From Polyangiaceae bacterium (GTDB taxonomy: Bacteria; Myxococcota_A; Polyangia; Polyangiales; Polyangiaceae), in contig JAICQL010000010.1 of assembly GCA_025937895.1 (NCBI GenBank), positions 1 through 64,000 of the forward strand: a DNA stretch of 64,000 nt, read 5' to 3'. The notes beneath the pieces are model-generated. The model did no database searches. It was given only the letters and a program-made list of their open reading frames with translations, and had not been told where the DNA came from. Positions 1-7,930 of this stretch are shown here, in pieces (within the stretch, counting starts at the first letter, position 1; each line of letters starts with the position of its first letter). Made by a program: the position numbers and the translations under genes.

Positions 1-811
1 CCATCTTGCCGCGTGCAGGGGCGTCGTAGGGCTTGGCATGGATGAGCGTGGTGCCCATGCGAGCGCAGGCCAGGCTGAGCGCCTGGCCCCGGTAGGTGGC
101 GCCATTATCCAGGTAGAGCGCGTCGGCGGGGCCGTGCTTGCGGACGGCCCGCACGAGCAGCGTGAGCATCTCGCTCTCGCGCTCGTGATGGAAGGCCTCG
201 ATGGCGATGACGTAGCGGCTGGCATCGTCGAGGATGCCGTGGATGCGGACCGGCAGGCTCCGGGCGTCGATCACGACGGCCGTGCCGTGGCACACGTCGG
301 CGTGCCAGAGGGCGCCAGGTCTCTCCGCTTGCCAGCGCAGGCGGACTTTGCCGCGGGCCTGGTTGCGGACCGCGACGCGATCGAGTCCCTGCTCCTGGTA
401 GAAGCGGCGCACGCTGCTCGCCGAGATGGCGTCCGGCTCGAGGCGTCCCTCCGCCACCAGGGTGCGCAGGATGACGGGCACCGAGGCGGCGGGATGCTCC
501 TCACGAATGTCCAGCAACAGCTGCCGCTGCTCGGCCGTGAGCTCCTGACAACGACCCCGATCACTGCGCGGCGCCGGCTTCAAGGCATCGAGGCCGCCGG
601 ATTTGTAGGCGTAATGCCAGCGCTCGAGTGTCGCGAGCGAGATGGTCTTGCTGAATTTGGCTCCGGGCGGGCGAAACCGCTGCTTGCTGAGCTCGAGCAA
701 GGCATCGGCCAGCTCGCCGCGGTCGAGCTCGCGGCGAGTCAGGGCTCCGACGATTTCGCTGCGAAACAGCGCCACCGCCTCGGCGTGATCTTTCGGGCTG
801 AGATCTTTCAT
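1..811 (-). CDS. DDE integrase-type transposase, 3' end cut by window edge
   Basis: The reverse strand reads openly from an ATG at 811 to base 1 (270 codons) without a stop. The first ~130 residues are a helix-turn-helix region. The catalytic core follows, with a first Asp in WHADVCHGT, a second in LYLDNGAT, and the chain breaks at PYDAPARGKM. In IS481/IS3-type integrases the third catalytic acidic residue comes just after this GKM, so it lies outside the window. An in-frame ATG at 841 is an alternative start; a GAGGAG lies about 11 bases before the ATG at 811. The DUF6431 gene at 950-1567 lies upstream on the same strand, an arrangement common in this IS group. It moves the element by cut/paste or copy chemistry; activity cannot be judged because the end is missing. 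Confidence 0.85.
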   Translation of the reverse strand, partial: MKDLSPKDHAEAVALFRSEIVGALTRRELDRGELADALLELSKQRFRPPGAKFSKTISLATLERWHYAYKSGGLDALKPAPRSDRGRCQELTAEQRQLLLDIREEHPAASVPVILRTLVAEGRLEPDAISASSVRRFYQEQGLDRVAVRNQARGKVRLRWQAERPGALWHADVCHGTAVVIDARSLPVRIHGILDDASRYVIAIEAFHHERESEMLTLLVRAVRKHGPADALYLDNGATYRGQALSLACARMGTTLIHAKPYDAPARGKM

Positions 812-949
812 TGGCAACGTACTCCTCGCGCCGCCCCTCATGAATGTGCGCGGGGCCGCGCGGGGTCCTTGATGCCTTTCGCCGAGCCCTCGCCGAAACG
901 ACACGACTCGGTGGGGGCGGCGCTCGGGCTCGGCTCGGCCGGTACGCCC

Positions 950-1567
950 TCATGCAGCGAGCGCGGCTCCCGCGAACGCTCGCTCGGCAAGCGCGACCAA
1001 CCCCGGCCCGAGCGAGCAGAGGCAGGCGGCGGCCCGCTCGGCGCCGGCTCGAAGCGAAATCTCCTCGGGCCACCGCCGCCACGCGATGATGCGAGGAAGC
1101 AGCCTGCCGTCGCCAATGGCGGCCACCCACTGCCGGAGCGTCGACCATCGATTCAGATCGAAGCCCGACTGCCAGGTGCACACCCGCCTCCGGGTCTCCC
1201 CGATGGAGTGGCCCATCAGCCCAAACACGCAGAGCGCAAGGCCGATCGCCGACGCCGAGTAGTGGCGTCGGGCGCAAAGCCCCCTGGGCAGAACCGTCGT
1301 GACCCCGCCGCAATGCCGACACCGGTACCGCCGCACGGCCACGATGACCACCTCGGGCTCACCGTCGGAGCTCGCCGGGCCCCGCGCCTGCCGCCAGCGC
1401 ACGCCGTGACCCTGCAGCCCCAAGCGGCCGCCCAGCGGCTGGCTCGCCGCTCCGCAACGGCTACAGCATCCTGGTCGCACTCGTCCCGCCGATGGCGGAG
1501 TCTCCGCCCACGTCTTGACAGGGATCGTCGAGTAGACGATGCCCTCTCCGCTCGCTCTCCGTTGCAA
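950..1567 (-). CDS. DUF6431 zinc-ribbon protein of the insertion sequence
   Basis: A 205-aa protein with a TTG start at 1567. A zinc-ribbon-like pair, CSRCG near residue 35 and CRHCG near residue 83, flanks a short beta-rich segment. It is followed by a helical part (LALCVFGLMGHSIGETRRR) that looks like a helix-turn-helix. This layout matches DUF6431 proteins, which sit beside DDE transposases and are presumed to bind the element's ends. It lies 138 bases before the transposase start on the same strand, so the two probably form one IS. No better start is visible downstream; the exact start is uncertain. Confidence 0.7.
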   Translation of the reverse strand: MQRRASGEGIVYSTIPVKTWAETPPSAGRVRPGCCSRCGAASQPLGGRLGLQGHGVRWRQARGPASSDGEPEVVIVAVRRYRCRHCGGVTTVLPRGLCARRHYSASAIGLALCVFGLMGHSIGETRRRVCTWQSGFDLNRWSTLRQWVAAIGDGRLLPRIIAWRRWPEEISLRAGAERAAACLCSLGPGLVALAERAFAGAALAA

Positions 1568-2058
1568 GGGTGCCGAGCACGACGGGAGGCACCGACGACC
1601 AATCTTCGCCTCCCGTCACCTTTTTGTGGCCGACACCGCGTCGATGCTCGCTCCATGGCGCGCGCCTCTACCTCAGCGGCCGTGCGCGGGTCCAGCCACC
1701 CTCCGTGCCGGGAAACGCCTTTCGCACCAGCGCCAGTCCCTCAAATTGCTGGCGCGAGATCCGAGCCGATCACATCAGCAGGAGTGCGCCGCAACACCAA
1801 CGAGGCCGCGCGCCGCGCTGTGAATGGCGTGCTGCGCGCCTCGTGGTCGTCTGCGAGTCCCTGTGCCATCTGGAATCTGCAAGAGCCAGAGATCTTCCAG
1901 CCCTTCCGTGCCTACGATCGCGTCCGGTTTAACAGCGGCCAACCATGGGATGGCGATGGCATGTTGCTGGTTCGGGCCGCATCGGGCATGGCGTGTCCTC
2001 TCATCTCGGTGACCTCAAAGCTCGGGCTCGAGTGCCTGCAGGCGATCGCGCAACGACC
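1568..2058. other. Gene-poor stretch between IS and polyprenyl synthase
   Basis: About 490 bases with no convincing gene. It should contain the outer end of the insertion sequence and the promoter of the downstream polyprenyl synthase. The partner end of the IS is outside the window, so no terminal inverted repeat can be paired. In-frame codons from 1945 upstream of the chosen synthase start do not resemble the family. Confidence 0.5.
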
Positions 2059-3108
2059 GTGACGGACGCTACAGTCTCCGCAGTTCGCCGCCAGGTCGAG
2101 GCTCGGCTGGCGGCCTATCGTGAGCAGGTTGCGCCCGTAATCCTACGGGCTATTCCACGGCGCGAGCCACGCAAGCACCTGTACGATCTCGTCGAGGCTC
2201 AACTCACGCAAGAGGGTAAGGGCATCCGTCCTGCTCTGTGCCTGGCCACGTGCCGCGCATTTGGTGGCGAGCTGAATCGGGCGCTACCATCCGCTTCTGC
2301 GGTAGAGCTATTGCACAACGCTTTCCTGGTGCACGACGACATCGAGGATGAAAGCGACTTTCGGCGAGGACGTCCCACCATGCACCGGGAGCACGGCGTA
2401 CCTCTTGCCGTCAACGTCGGTGACGCCATGAATGCAATGAGCGCCAGACTATTGCGCGACAATATAGCTCTATTAGGCGCAGAGCTCAGCGCGCGAATCT
2501 TTGACGAGTTCGATCATCTCTCGATCGAGACGCTCGAGGGACAGGCCATGGAGCTGGGGTGGATACGTGACAATTGCTGCGACACCACTGAGCAGGACTA
2601 CCTGCTCATGGTCTTGAAGAAGACCAGCTGGTACAGCTTCATTCATCCCACTCGTATTGGGGCGATGATCGCGCAGCCCGAGCGCGAAGATCTGGACGCT
2701 TTCAATCGCTTTGGGTTCTTTCTAGGGATTGCATTTCAGATCCAGGATGATGTCCTGAACTTGATAGGTGACCGTAATAGGTATGGAAAAGAAATAGGCG
2801 GCGATCTGCTCGAGGGCAAGCGAACGCTGATTTTGTCGCACCTATTCCAGCAGCTCAATGGTCATGAGAAGGCACGCCTGCGAGCTTTCCTTGGCAAGCC
2901 GCGGCAGCAGCGTATGTCCAGAGAGGTTTCTTGGGTTTATGAGCTGCTGCGCTTGTACGGGAGCATTGAATATGCGCGCACCGCTGCTCGTGCATTTGCG
3001 GATGCCGCTCGAACTGAGCTGCGATCGGCCTACGCCGACGCTCAACCTGGTGAGGACCTGGAGTTCGTGCGGCTCTTGCTCGAGTACATGGTGGAGCGCG
3101 ATGCCTGA
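2059..3108 (+). CDS. Polyprenyl diphosphate synthase (paralogue 1)
   Basis: A trans-isoprenyl diphosphate synthase of 349 aa from the GTG at 2059. It would condense isopentenyl diphosphate with allylic diphosphates in the cytosol. The first Asp-rich motif is DDIED (residues 93-97) followed by RRGRPT. The second is QIQDDVLNLIGD (~227-238), then YGKEIGGDLLEGKRT. The usual GGKxxRP is changed to GKGIRP. The ATG at 1945 is in frame but its extra 38 residues look non-coding; the GTG start aligns with the paralogue at 11229-12338. Its DNA is visibly less GC-rich than that paralogue, with codons such as TTA, ATA and AAA, hinting at a different history. It converges with the DUF3237-haemoglobin gene with six bases between stops. 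Product chain length cannot be predicted. Confidence 0.88.
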   Translation: MTDATVSAVRRQVEARLAAYREQVAPVILRAIPRREPRKHLYDLVEAQLTQEGKGIRPALCLATCRAFGGELNRALPSASAVELLHNAFLVHDDIEDESDFRRGRPTMHREHGVPLAVNVGDAMNAMSARLLRDNIALLGAELSARIFDEFDHLSIETLEGQAMELGWIRDNCCDTTEQDYLLMVLKKTSWYSFIHPTRIGAMIAQPEREDLDAFNRFGFFLGIAFQIQDDVLNLIGDRNRYGKEIGGDLLEGKRTLILSHLFQQLNGHEKARLRAFLGKPRQQRMSREVSWVYELLRLYGSIEYARTAARAFADAARTELRSAYADAQPGEDLEFVRLLLEYMVERDA

Positions 3109-3114
3109 GCCGAG

Positions 3115-4047
3115 CTAGTGCTGCACAATCTCCGCCTTTGTCTTTGAGATCAGCATCAGGAGGTCCTGCTGATCCGCTGGATGAACACGATACTCTTCTA
3201 GCGCAGAGATCAGCTCACGCGCGCCCAATTCCCAGTCAGCCTCGGAGAGCGACAGATGGCTGTGCGCCTGCTTCATGGTTCGGCCCCTGTACTCGCGCGG
3301 CCCACCTGCGAGCTCGCAGACAAAGGCGCCGAACTTGCGCTTTAGCTCGAGTTCGTCATGATGGCGGAGTCCTGCCAGAATGCGCGGATTTTGGCGGTGT
3401 AGCGCCTCGTTGGTATGTAGGCCATCGACGAAAGCTGCCATGAAGTCGTAGATCTTCTCGGCGCCGCCAAGTCGCTCGTAGAGCGGTCGAGACCCATAGC
3501 GCGACGTGTGACGGGGGCCGACCCGCTGCTCAGATCTCAAGCTCACCACGCCGACGGCCGTTGCCTCGGGCGAAATGGCAAAGAGATCATAATCGACGCG
3601 CGTTTCGCCGGGGCGCAGCTCGCCCACACCCAGGAACAGCATGCGGTTTAGCCAATCATGGCGGGGATCGCCAGTGAGCAGGCGCGGGCACCAGCCGAGC
3701 GCTGAGTTTGGCAGCCGCAGCTCCGCCGCTTTGCGGTAGCCATACTGGCCAAAGTCATATCGGCCCATTGCCTCCAAGTCCGCGACGGCGCCATCGTCCA
3801 GGAGCAGCGGCGCCCGCACGTTGATCGTGCCGACGCCGTCCGAATCGATGAGCAGATAGGCTGCACAACGAGGGACCCTGCCATTGAGCTCGGGCCCGCT
3901 AACAGAGCCTTCGACCCAAAACTCGAAGCGAACGCCGTCCGCCGTTTCTCCGATCGGGAGGGGCGTGTCAAAGCGGAGGGCGACCGCGGCTACAAAACGC
4001 AAGTCCGCCGCGTGTCGCGCTTGGGTAGATGCAAGGCCGATGGGCAT
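3115..4047 (-). CDS. DUF3237 - truncated haemoglobin fusion protein
   Basis: A 310-aa protein from the ATG at 4047. Residues ~15-165 match DUF3237 (beta-barrel pattern with GPELNGRVPR and AAYLLIDSDGVGTINVRAP). Residues ~188-310 are a group I truncated haemoglobin: PLYERLGGAEKIYDF, then KRKFGAFVCELAGGP, then YRGRTMKQAHSHLSLS. His262 in MKQAH sits where the proximal haem ligand is expected. By eye the B10 position, usually Tyr, looks like Val, which would alter O2/NO chemistry; this needs an alignment. Fusing the two domains is unusual. It is the last gene of a likely - strand operon, 38 bases after the phasin-like gene. A haem oxygen/NO role coupled to isoprenoid metabolism is inference only. 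Confidence 0.8.
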   Translation of the reverse strand: MPIGLASTQARHAADLRFVAAVALRFDTPLPIGETADGVRFEFWVEGSVSGPELNGRVPRCAAYLLIDSDGVGTINVRAPLLLDDGAVADLEAMGRYDFGQYGYRKAAELRLPNSALGWCPRLLTGDPRHDWLNRMLFLGVGELRPGETRVDYDLFAISPEATAVGVVSLRSEQRVGPRHTSRYGSRPLYERLGGAEKIYDFMAAFVDGLHTNEALHRQNPRILAGLRHHDELELKRKFGAFVCELAGGPREYRGRTMKQAHSHLSLSEADWELGARELISALEEYRVHPADQQDLLMLISKTKAEIVQH

Positions 4048-4085
4048 GCAGTGTGCTCTGCGCGTTACAGGTTCTGGGCCAGGGG

Positions 4086-4616
4086 TCAGTCCCGCACTTC
4101 CAGCAACACCACCACCTCGGGGGTGTGGCGAGCCTCCTGCGTGCTGACGAAGCCGATGTAGGTGCAGGGCACGGCTGGCCTGGGGGTGCCGTCGGCGACG
4201 GCGATGCGCAGGCGGTTGCCGTCGAGCACTGGATCGAGGGTGAGCTTGATGTCGGGCTGGCCTGCTCCGCCGGCCATGGGCTTGAGCACTCCGGCTTCGA
4301 GCACGCCGGGGATGGGGCGGATCAGGTCGATGACGTCGGAGGGGGTGCCGATGGTGGCGCTGGTCCAGCGCAGGCGCGCCCACACTGGTCGGTGATCGTC
4401 ACGCTGGGTCAGGCGCACCAGCTCCTGCACGAAGTCATACTGGGCCTGCGCGCTGCGGCTAAGATCCGTCACCCATTCGCCGACACCGTATTGGCCCTGG
4501 CTGAACTTGCCCCATGCCTCGTTCATGCGCTCGCTGAGCTGCTTGAGCCCTGCCGCATAGTGGGCAAACACACGCTGTTGCAGCTCGAATCCAGGGTAAT
4601 TGCTTCGTTCGGTCAT
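4086..4616 (-). CDS. Phasin-like helical protein with C-terminal beta domain (small paralogue)
   Basis: A 176-aa protein; ATG at 4616 with a GAGGTGAG Shine-Dalgarno just upstream. Residues 8-70 are an amphipathic helical region (LQQRVFAHYAAGLKQLSERM, then DFVQELVRLTQ) of phasin-like character. Residues ~85-176 form a beta-rich domain ending TYIGFVSTQEARHTPEVVVL. The C-terminal domain resembles the end of the protein at 10080-11219 (VYNGMIVDTASNLPRGTLTV), including a common LR(I/V)(A/S)V strand. No named family is recognised. It sits between the CPCC protein and the DUF3237-globin on the same strand. A granule- or droplet-coating role is a guess from the helical half. Confidence 0.65.
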   Translation of the reverse strand: MTERSNYPGFELQQRVFAHYAAGLKQLSERMNEAWGKFSQGQYGVGEWVTDLSRSAQAQYDFVQELVRLTQRDDHRPVWARLRWTSATIGTPSDVIDLIRPIPGVLEAGVLKPMAGGAGQPDIKLTLDPVLDGNRLRIAVADGTPRPAVPCTYIGFVSTQEARHTPEVVVLLEVRD

Positions 4617-4760
4617 CTCTCACCTCACCATGCTCTCTGCGGCCCGGGCTCTGTCGACCGCGCCCGTCAGCTCGAGTTTCCCACCCCCGTCGCGCACGTG
4701 CCGGCTCGCTCGGCGCCCGTGGGTGCTGAGCGAGCGGATGTCAGCTTAGCCAGCGAATTG

Positions 4761-6173
4761 TCAGCTGAGCGCCTTGCGCGTGCCCTCGAACACCAGCTCT
4801 CGCATCAGGATGCTGGTCAGCGGCGGAGCCATCAGGTTGAGCAAGGTGCCCAGGCCCGGTGGAGCGTCCGCCGGCTGCGTGTAGTGCACGCTCTTGTCTG
4901 CCTCCACCTCCAGCACGCCCAGTGGCGTTCCGTTGGCGTCGTGGTGGGTGCGCGTCCAGACCGCGCGGAACGTGCCTTGATCCACGTCCAGCCCGCCCGG
5001 AACACTGCCCACCGCATATTTGCTGCGAGCTGAGACGAACAGGGAATACTTGTACGAGATTGAGGCCACGGCCTCGGTGACGGCAGGCTCCGTGCGCTTC
5101 GTGCCGGGCACCAGTTGCGCATCATCCTCCGTATAGCCGCGCTTCTCCAGGTCGGAGATGGTGAGCACGGTGGTCGCCTCCACCGTGGACTCCGTGGTGG
5201 GCGACCACTGAAACTCGATGATCTCCTGCATCAAGCCGGGCTTGCCCTTGCACCAGTCGGAGTACTCCTTGGAGCCCTTGGGGAACTGGTGAAACGCGCC
5301 GTTGCGCCACTCCCCCGGCTCGGTGCTCTTGAAGAACTCTCCGTCTCCGCTGTCATCCCAGTTGCGCGGATCTGCACCGCCAAAGAAGCACGCCACGACC
5401 GGACCCGGCACGTCGGTGAAGGCGACTCGCTCTGCTGCCGTGGTGATGGACGTATCCTCGTCGAACTTCATCTCGGAGTCGTGCATCACGGGCCGCCGGT
5501 ATTCGCTGGCGATGCGCTCACCGAACTGCACCCAGTCCGGGCCGCTGAAGCGCTGCTCCTCCGCCAGGAAATCATGGGTGGAACAGCAGGGGCAGGGCCC
5601 CGCCTGGCCGTCGAACACCGCGCGAAAGGCTGCTTCACCCAGCGCCTCTTGCCCCGCCTCTTTTGCCTGGTGCCGCAGTTGCTTGGCCAGCTCCAGCCGC
5701 TCTTTCTGCTTCTTGCCGAGCACATCCGTGCCGGCGCCTTGCTGTAGCCAGCGCGAGAAGCGCTCGCGCATGACCTTGCCGTGGCCGCGCATGAACTGCT
5801 GGCGGTGATCTTCACTCGCCGGGCCCAGCAGTGCCTCGAGCTTGGGCTGCGCGTTGCTGGTGCGCGCGATCTGCGCGGCGGCATCACGCCAGGCGCGCTG
5901 GTGCTTGGGCTCCGCCCTGGTGTTGGGCTCGGCCGTTTGCGAGGGCACAGCCGTGCCCGCTGGCTCGGGCGCGGCTCCGGTGCGGAGGCCGCGGCGCTCA
6001 TTCGGGCGCGGCACCGCGGGCCTTGCAGCGCGCAGCGTGTCCACGGCGCCTTGCAAGGGCAGGGGCTTCAAGAACTCCACCCCCGGTGAGACAGGCACGT
6101 TGGCTCGATGCCGGGCCACGCTGGTGCCCACCTTGGCTGCGAGCGTCGCCTTCAGCCGTTGCGTCTCCTCCAT
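4761..6173 (-). CDS. Uncharacterised protein with CPCC motif
   Basis: A protein of unknown function, 470 aa from the ATG at 6173. A GGGAGG six bases upstream favours it over the ATG at 6179 and over longer in-frame extensions. Residues 1-110 look disordered (Ala/Pro/Arg-rich). Residues ~110-190 are charged and helical. A CPCC motif (194-197) could bind metal or form a disulphide. The remaining ~270 residues are rich in aromatic and acidic residues and look like a folded alpha/beta domain, ending in a short hydrophobic helix. There is no signal peptide or clear membrane segment. It heads the - strand group that continues into the phasin-like and DUF3237-globin genes, and is divergent from the reductase operon at 6821. 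Confidence 0.6.
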   Translation of the reverse strand: MEETQRLKATLAAKVGTSVARHRANVPVSPGVEFLKPLPLQGAVDTLRAARPAVPRPNERRGLRTGAAPEPAGTAVPSQTAEPNTRAEPKHQRAWRDAAAQIARTSNAQPKLEALLGPASEDHRQQFMRGHGKVMRERFSRWLQQGAGTDVLGKKQKERLELAKQLRHQAKEAGQEALGEAAFRAVFDGQAGPCPCCSTHDFLAEEQRFSGPDWVQFGERIASEYRRPVMHDSEMKFDEDTSITTAAERVAFTDVPGPVVACFFGGADPRNWDDSGDGEFFKSTEPGEWRNGAFHQFPKGSKEYSDWCKGKPGLMQEIIEFQWSPTTESTVEATTVLTISDLEKRGYTEDDAQLVPGTKRTEPAVTEAVASISYKYSLFVSARSKYAVGSVPGGLDVDQGTFRAVWTRTHHDANGTPLGVLEVEADKSVHYTQPADAPPGLGTLLNLMAPPLTSILMRELVFEGTRKALS

Positions 6174-6820
6174 GTGCATCCTCCCAAGCAGGTACCCTAT
6201 CGGTGCTCGAGTGCTCTGACAAGCTTTGAGCCGTGAGGGTGATGATGAACCGGTGAAACGGGGTCCGCGTCTCGCTGACCGCCGCGTTGCCTGGCGGCGC
6301 CTTTGACTGCTGCCGCTGCCGTGCCGCCGCTGTGCCACCACTGATTTGCCGCTCCGACGCCACCCGCGCGGTGGCTGTTCGAGCTCGGCTGCTTGAATGA
6401 CGGCCGCGTTGAACACGGACATAATCGAGTGGGGCCATTGCCAGACTACCGAGCTGAAGGGCGCGCGCCTCGGCGTGCCCAGCGTCCACTGCAGAGGTCA
6501 CTGCTCGAGTGCTCTCGCAGCTGGAGGCCGCGTGAGTTGCTACTCCTTTGACGTAGGGGGTTGCGATTGTCTCGTGAAACGTGTTGAGTGAGACGGTCGC
6601 CGCGGCGACACGCATACCCACATCACCGCCGGGGGAGTGGGCGCGGTTCCAGCCTGCCCTCTTCGAGGGCCTGTAGAGAGGTCTCTCTGAAACAGGTCTG
6701 TCTGAAACGTAACTGCGGGACTCGGCTGGTGCACCAATCGAGCATCACTGCAACAGCGCGTTGCGCGTGGCCTGGCTGCGGGCAGGCTCGCAGCGGCTCA
6801 TCGGGCACGGAGGAAGGTTG
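6174..6820. promoter_or_regulatory. Divergent intergenic region upstream of isoprenoid operons
   Basis: About 650 bases separate two divergent gene groups and should carry both promoters. No real gene is seen; the short open frames here lack family features. A near-perfect tandem repeat at 6681-6708 lies about 110 bases before the reductase gene. AGGAAGG at 6811-6817 is the ribosome-binding site for the start at 6821. Confidence 0.5.
6681..6708. repeat. Tandem 13-bp direct repeat, possible operator
   Basis: GTCTCTCTGAAAC (6681-6693) and GTCTGTCTGAAAC (6696-6708) differ by one base and are offset by 15 bp. They lie upstream of the + strand operon starting at 6821. Short direct repeats at this position can be a regulator-binding site; that is inference. 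Confidence 0.4.
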
Positions 6821-7888
6821 ATGGCAGCCCCGGCGCCCGTCCTGATCTATGGTGCGAACGGCTTCACGGGCAGGCTGATTGTGGAGGCGGCTGTCGAGCG
6901 CGGCCTCTCGCCGGTGCTGGCGGGCCGCGATGCCGTGCGCGTGCAGCAGCTCGCTCGCTCTCTGGGGCTCGACCATCGGATCGCCTCGCTGTCCCATCCG
7001 GAAGAGCTCGCCGACGCGCTACGTGGCATGAGCGTGGTGTTGAATGCAGCGGGCCCGTTTGCCTCCACGGCGCGGCCGCTGCTCCAGGCGTGCCTGCAGG
7101 TAAAGGCAAGCTACCTGGACATCTCCGGCGAGCTCGAGGCCCTCGAGCAAGTGGCCGCTCATGATCACGAGGCACGCACCCGCGGGGTGATGCTCCTGCC
7201 CGGGGTTGGGTTTGACATCGTGCCTTCAGACTGCCTCTGCGCGCATGTTGCACGACGAGCCGCGCGGCCTTCGAGCTTGCGCATCGCCGTGAGCGGCCTG
7301 GAGCTGATGTCACCGGGTTCGGGCGCAACTTTGTCCGCCGAGCTGGGGCGCGCCACGCGCGTGCGCCGGGCAGGTCGCCTGCAAGAGCTGCCACCAGGCG
7401 AGCTGACCCGCAGCTTCGACTTCGGCAAGGGGCCGCGGCTGTGCGCGGCGGTCAGCTGGGGGGACCTGGCCTGCGCGCATTTCACCACCGGCATAGAAAA
7501 CGTCGAGACGTACTTCGAGCTCACGCCGGCCGTTGCAGCCATGTTACAGACCAGCCGCTACGGCGCCTGGTTCTTCAACCTGCCGGGCATGAGGGAGGCG
7601 CTGGCCCGCCAGGCCAAGCTGTGGACACCGGAGCCCGCGGCCGTCGAGCGCGAGCGGCGCCGGGCCACCATCGTTGCGGAGGTGGAGGAAGTCTCGGGCC
7701 GGCGGGTGAGGGCGCGCTTGACCACGCCGGAGGCGTACACGCTGACGGCGCGGGTGGCGGCGGAGATCCTGCGACGGGTCGCCGCCGCAGATCTGGAGCC
7801 GGGCTTTCAGACTCCAGCGCGCTTGCTGGGGCCGCAGTTCATCCTGGGATTTGAGGGGGTACAGCGCATGGACATCGAGCTGAATTGA
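6821..7888 (+). CDS. Saccharopine dehydrogenase-like NAD(P)-dependent reductase
   Basis: 355 aa from the ATG at 6821, with AGGAAGG four bases upstream. The N-terminus is a Rossmann fold (LIYGANGFTGRLI, residues ~7-19) typical of the saccharopine-dehydrogenase NADP-binding family, followed by VVLNAAGPFASTA and a YLDISGE motif. This family includes trans-acting enoyl reductases that act on lipid or polyketide substrates; true lysine-pathway enzymes look different. A hydrophobic stretch near NLPGMREAL could contact a membrane or lipid. It opens a four-gene + strand operon, 42 bases before the FAD enzyme. A reductase working on an isoprenoid lipid is plausible from context only. Confidence 0.8.
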   Translation: MAAPAPVLIYGANGFTGRLIVEAAVERGLSPVLAGRDAVRVQQLARSLGLDHRIASLSHPEELADALRGMSVVLNAAGPFASTARPLLQACLQVKASYLDISGELEALEQVAAHDHEARTRGVMLLPGVGFDIVPSDCLCAHVARRAARPSSLRIAVSGLELMSPGSGATLSAELGRATRVRRAGRLQELPPGELTRSFDFGKGPRLCAAVSWGDLACAHFTTGIENVETYFELTPAVAAMLQTSRYGAWFFNLPGMREALARQAKLWTPEPAAVERERRRATIVAEVEEVSGRRVRARLTTPEAYTLTARVAAEILRRVAAADLEPGFQTPARLLGPQFILGFEGVQRMDIELN

Positions 7889-7930
7889 AATTGAAGCCTT
7901 GCCCGGTGGAGGGCATGAAGTGAGGGACAA

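Noticed and set aside
38-2062. Long + strand open frame opposite the insertion sequence
   Set aside because: It is antisense to the transposase and DUF6431 gene, which show real motifs; its translation is low-complexity Arg/Ala/Gly.
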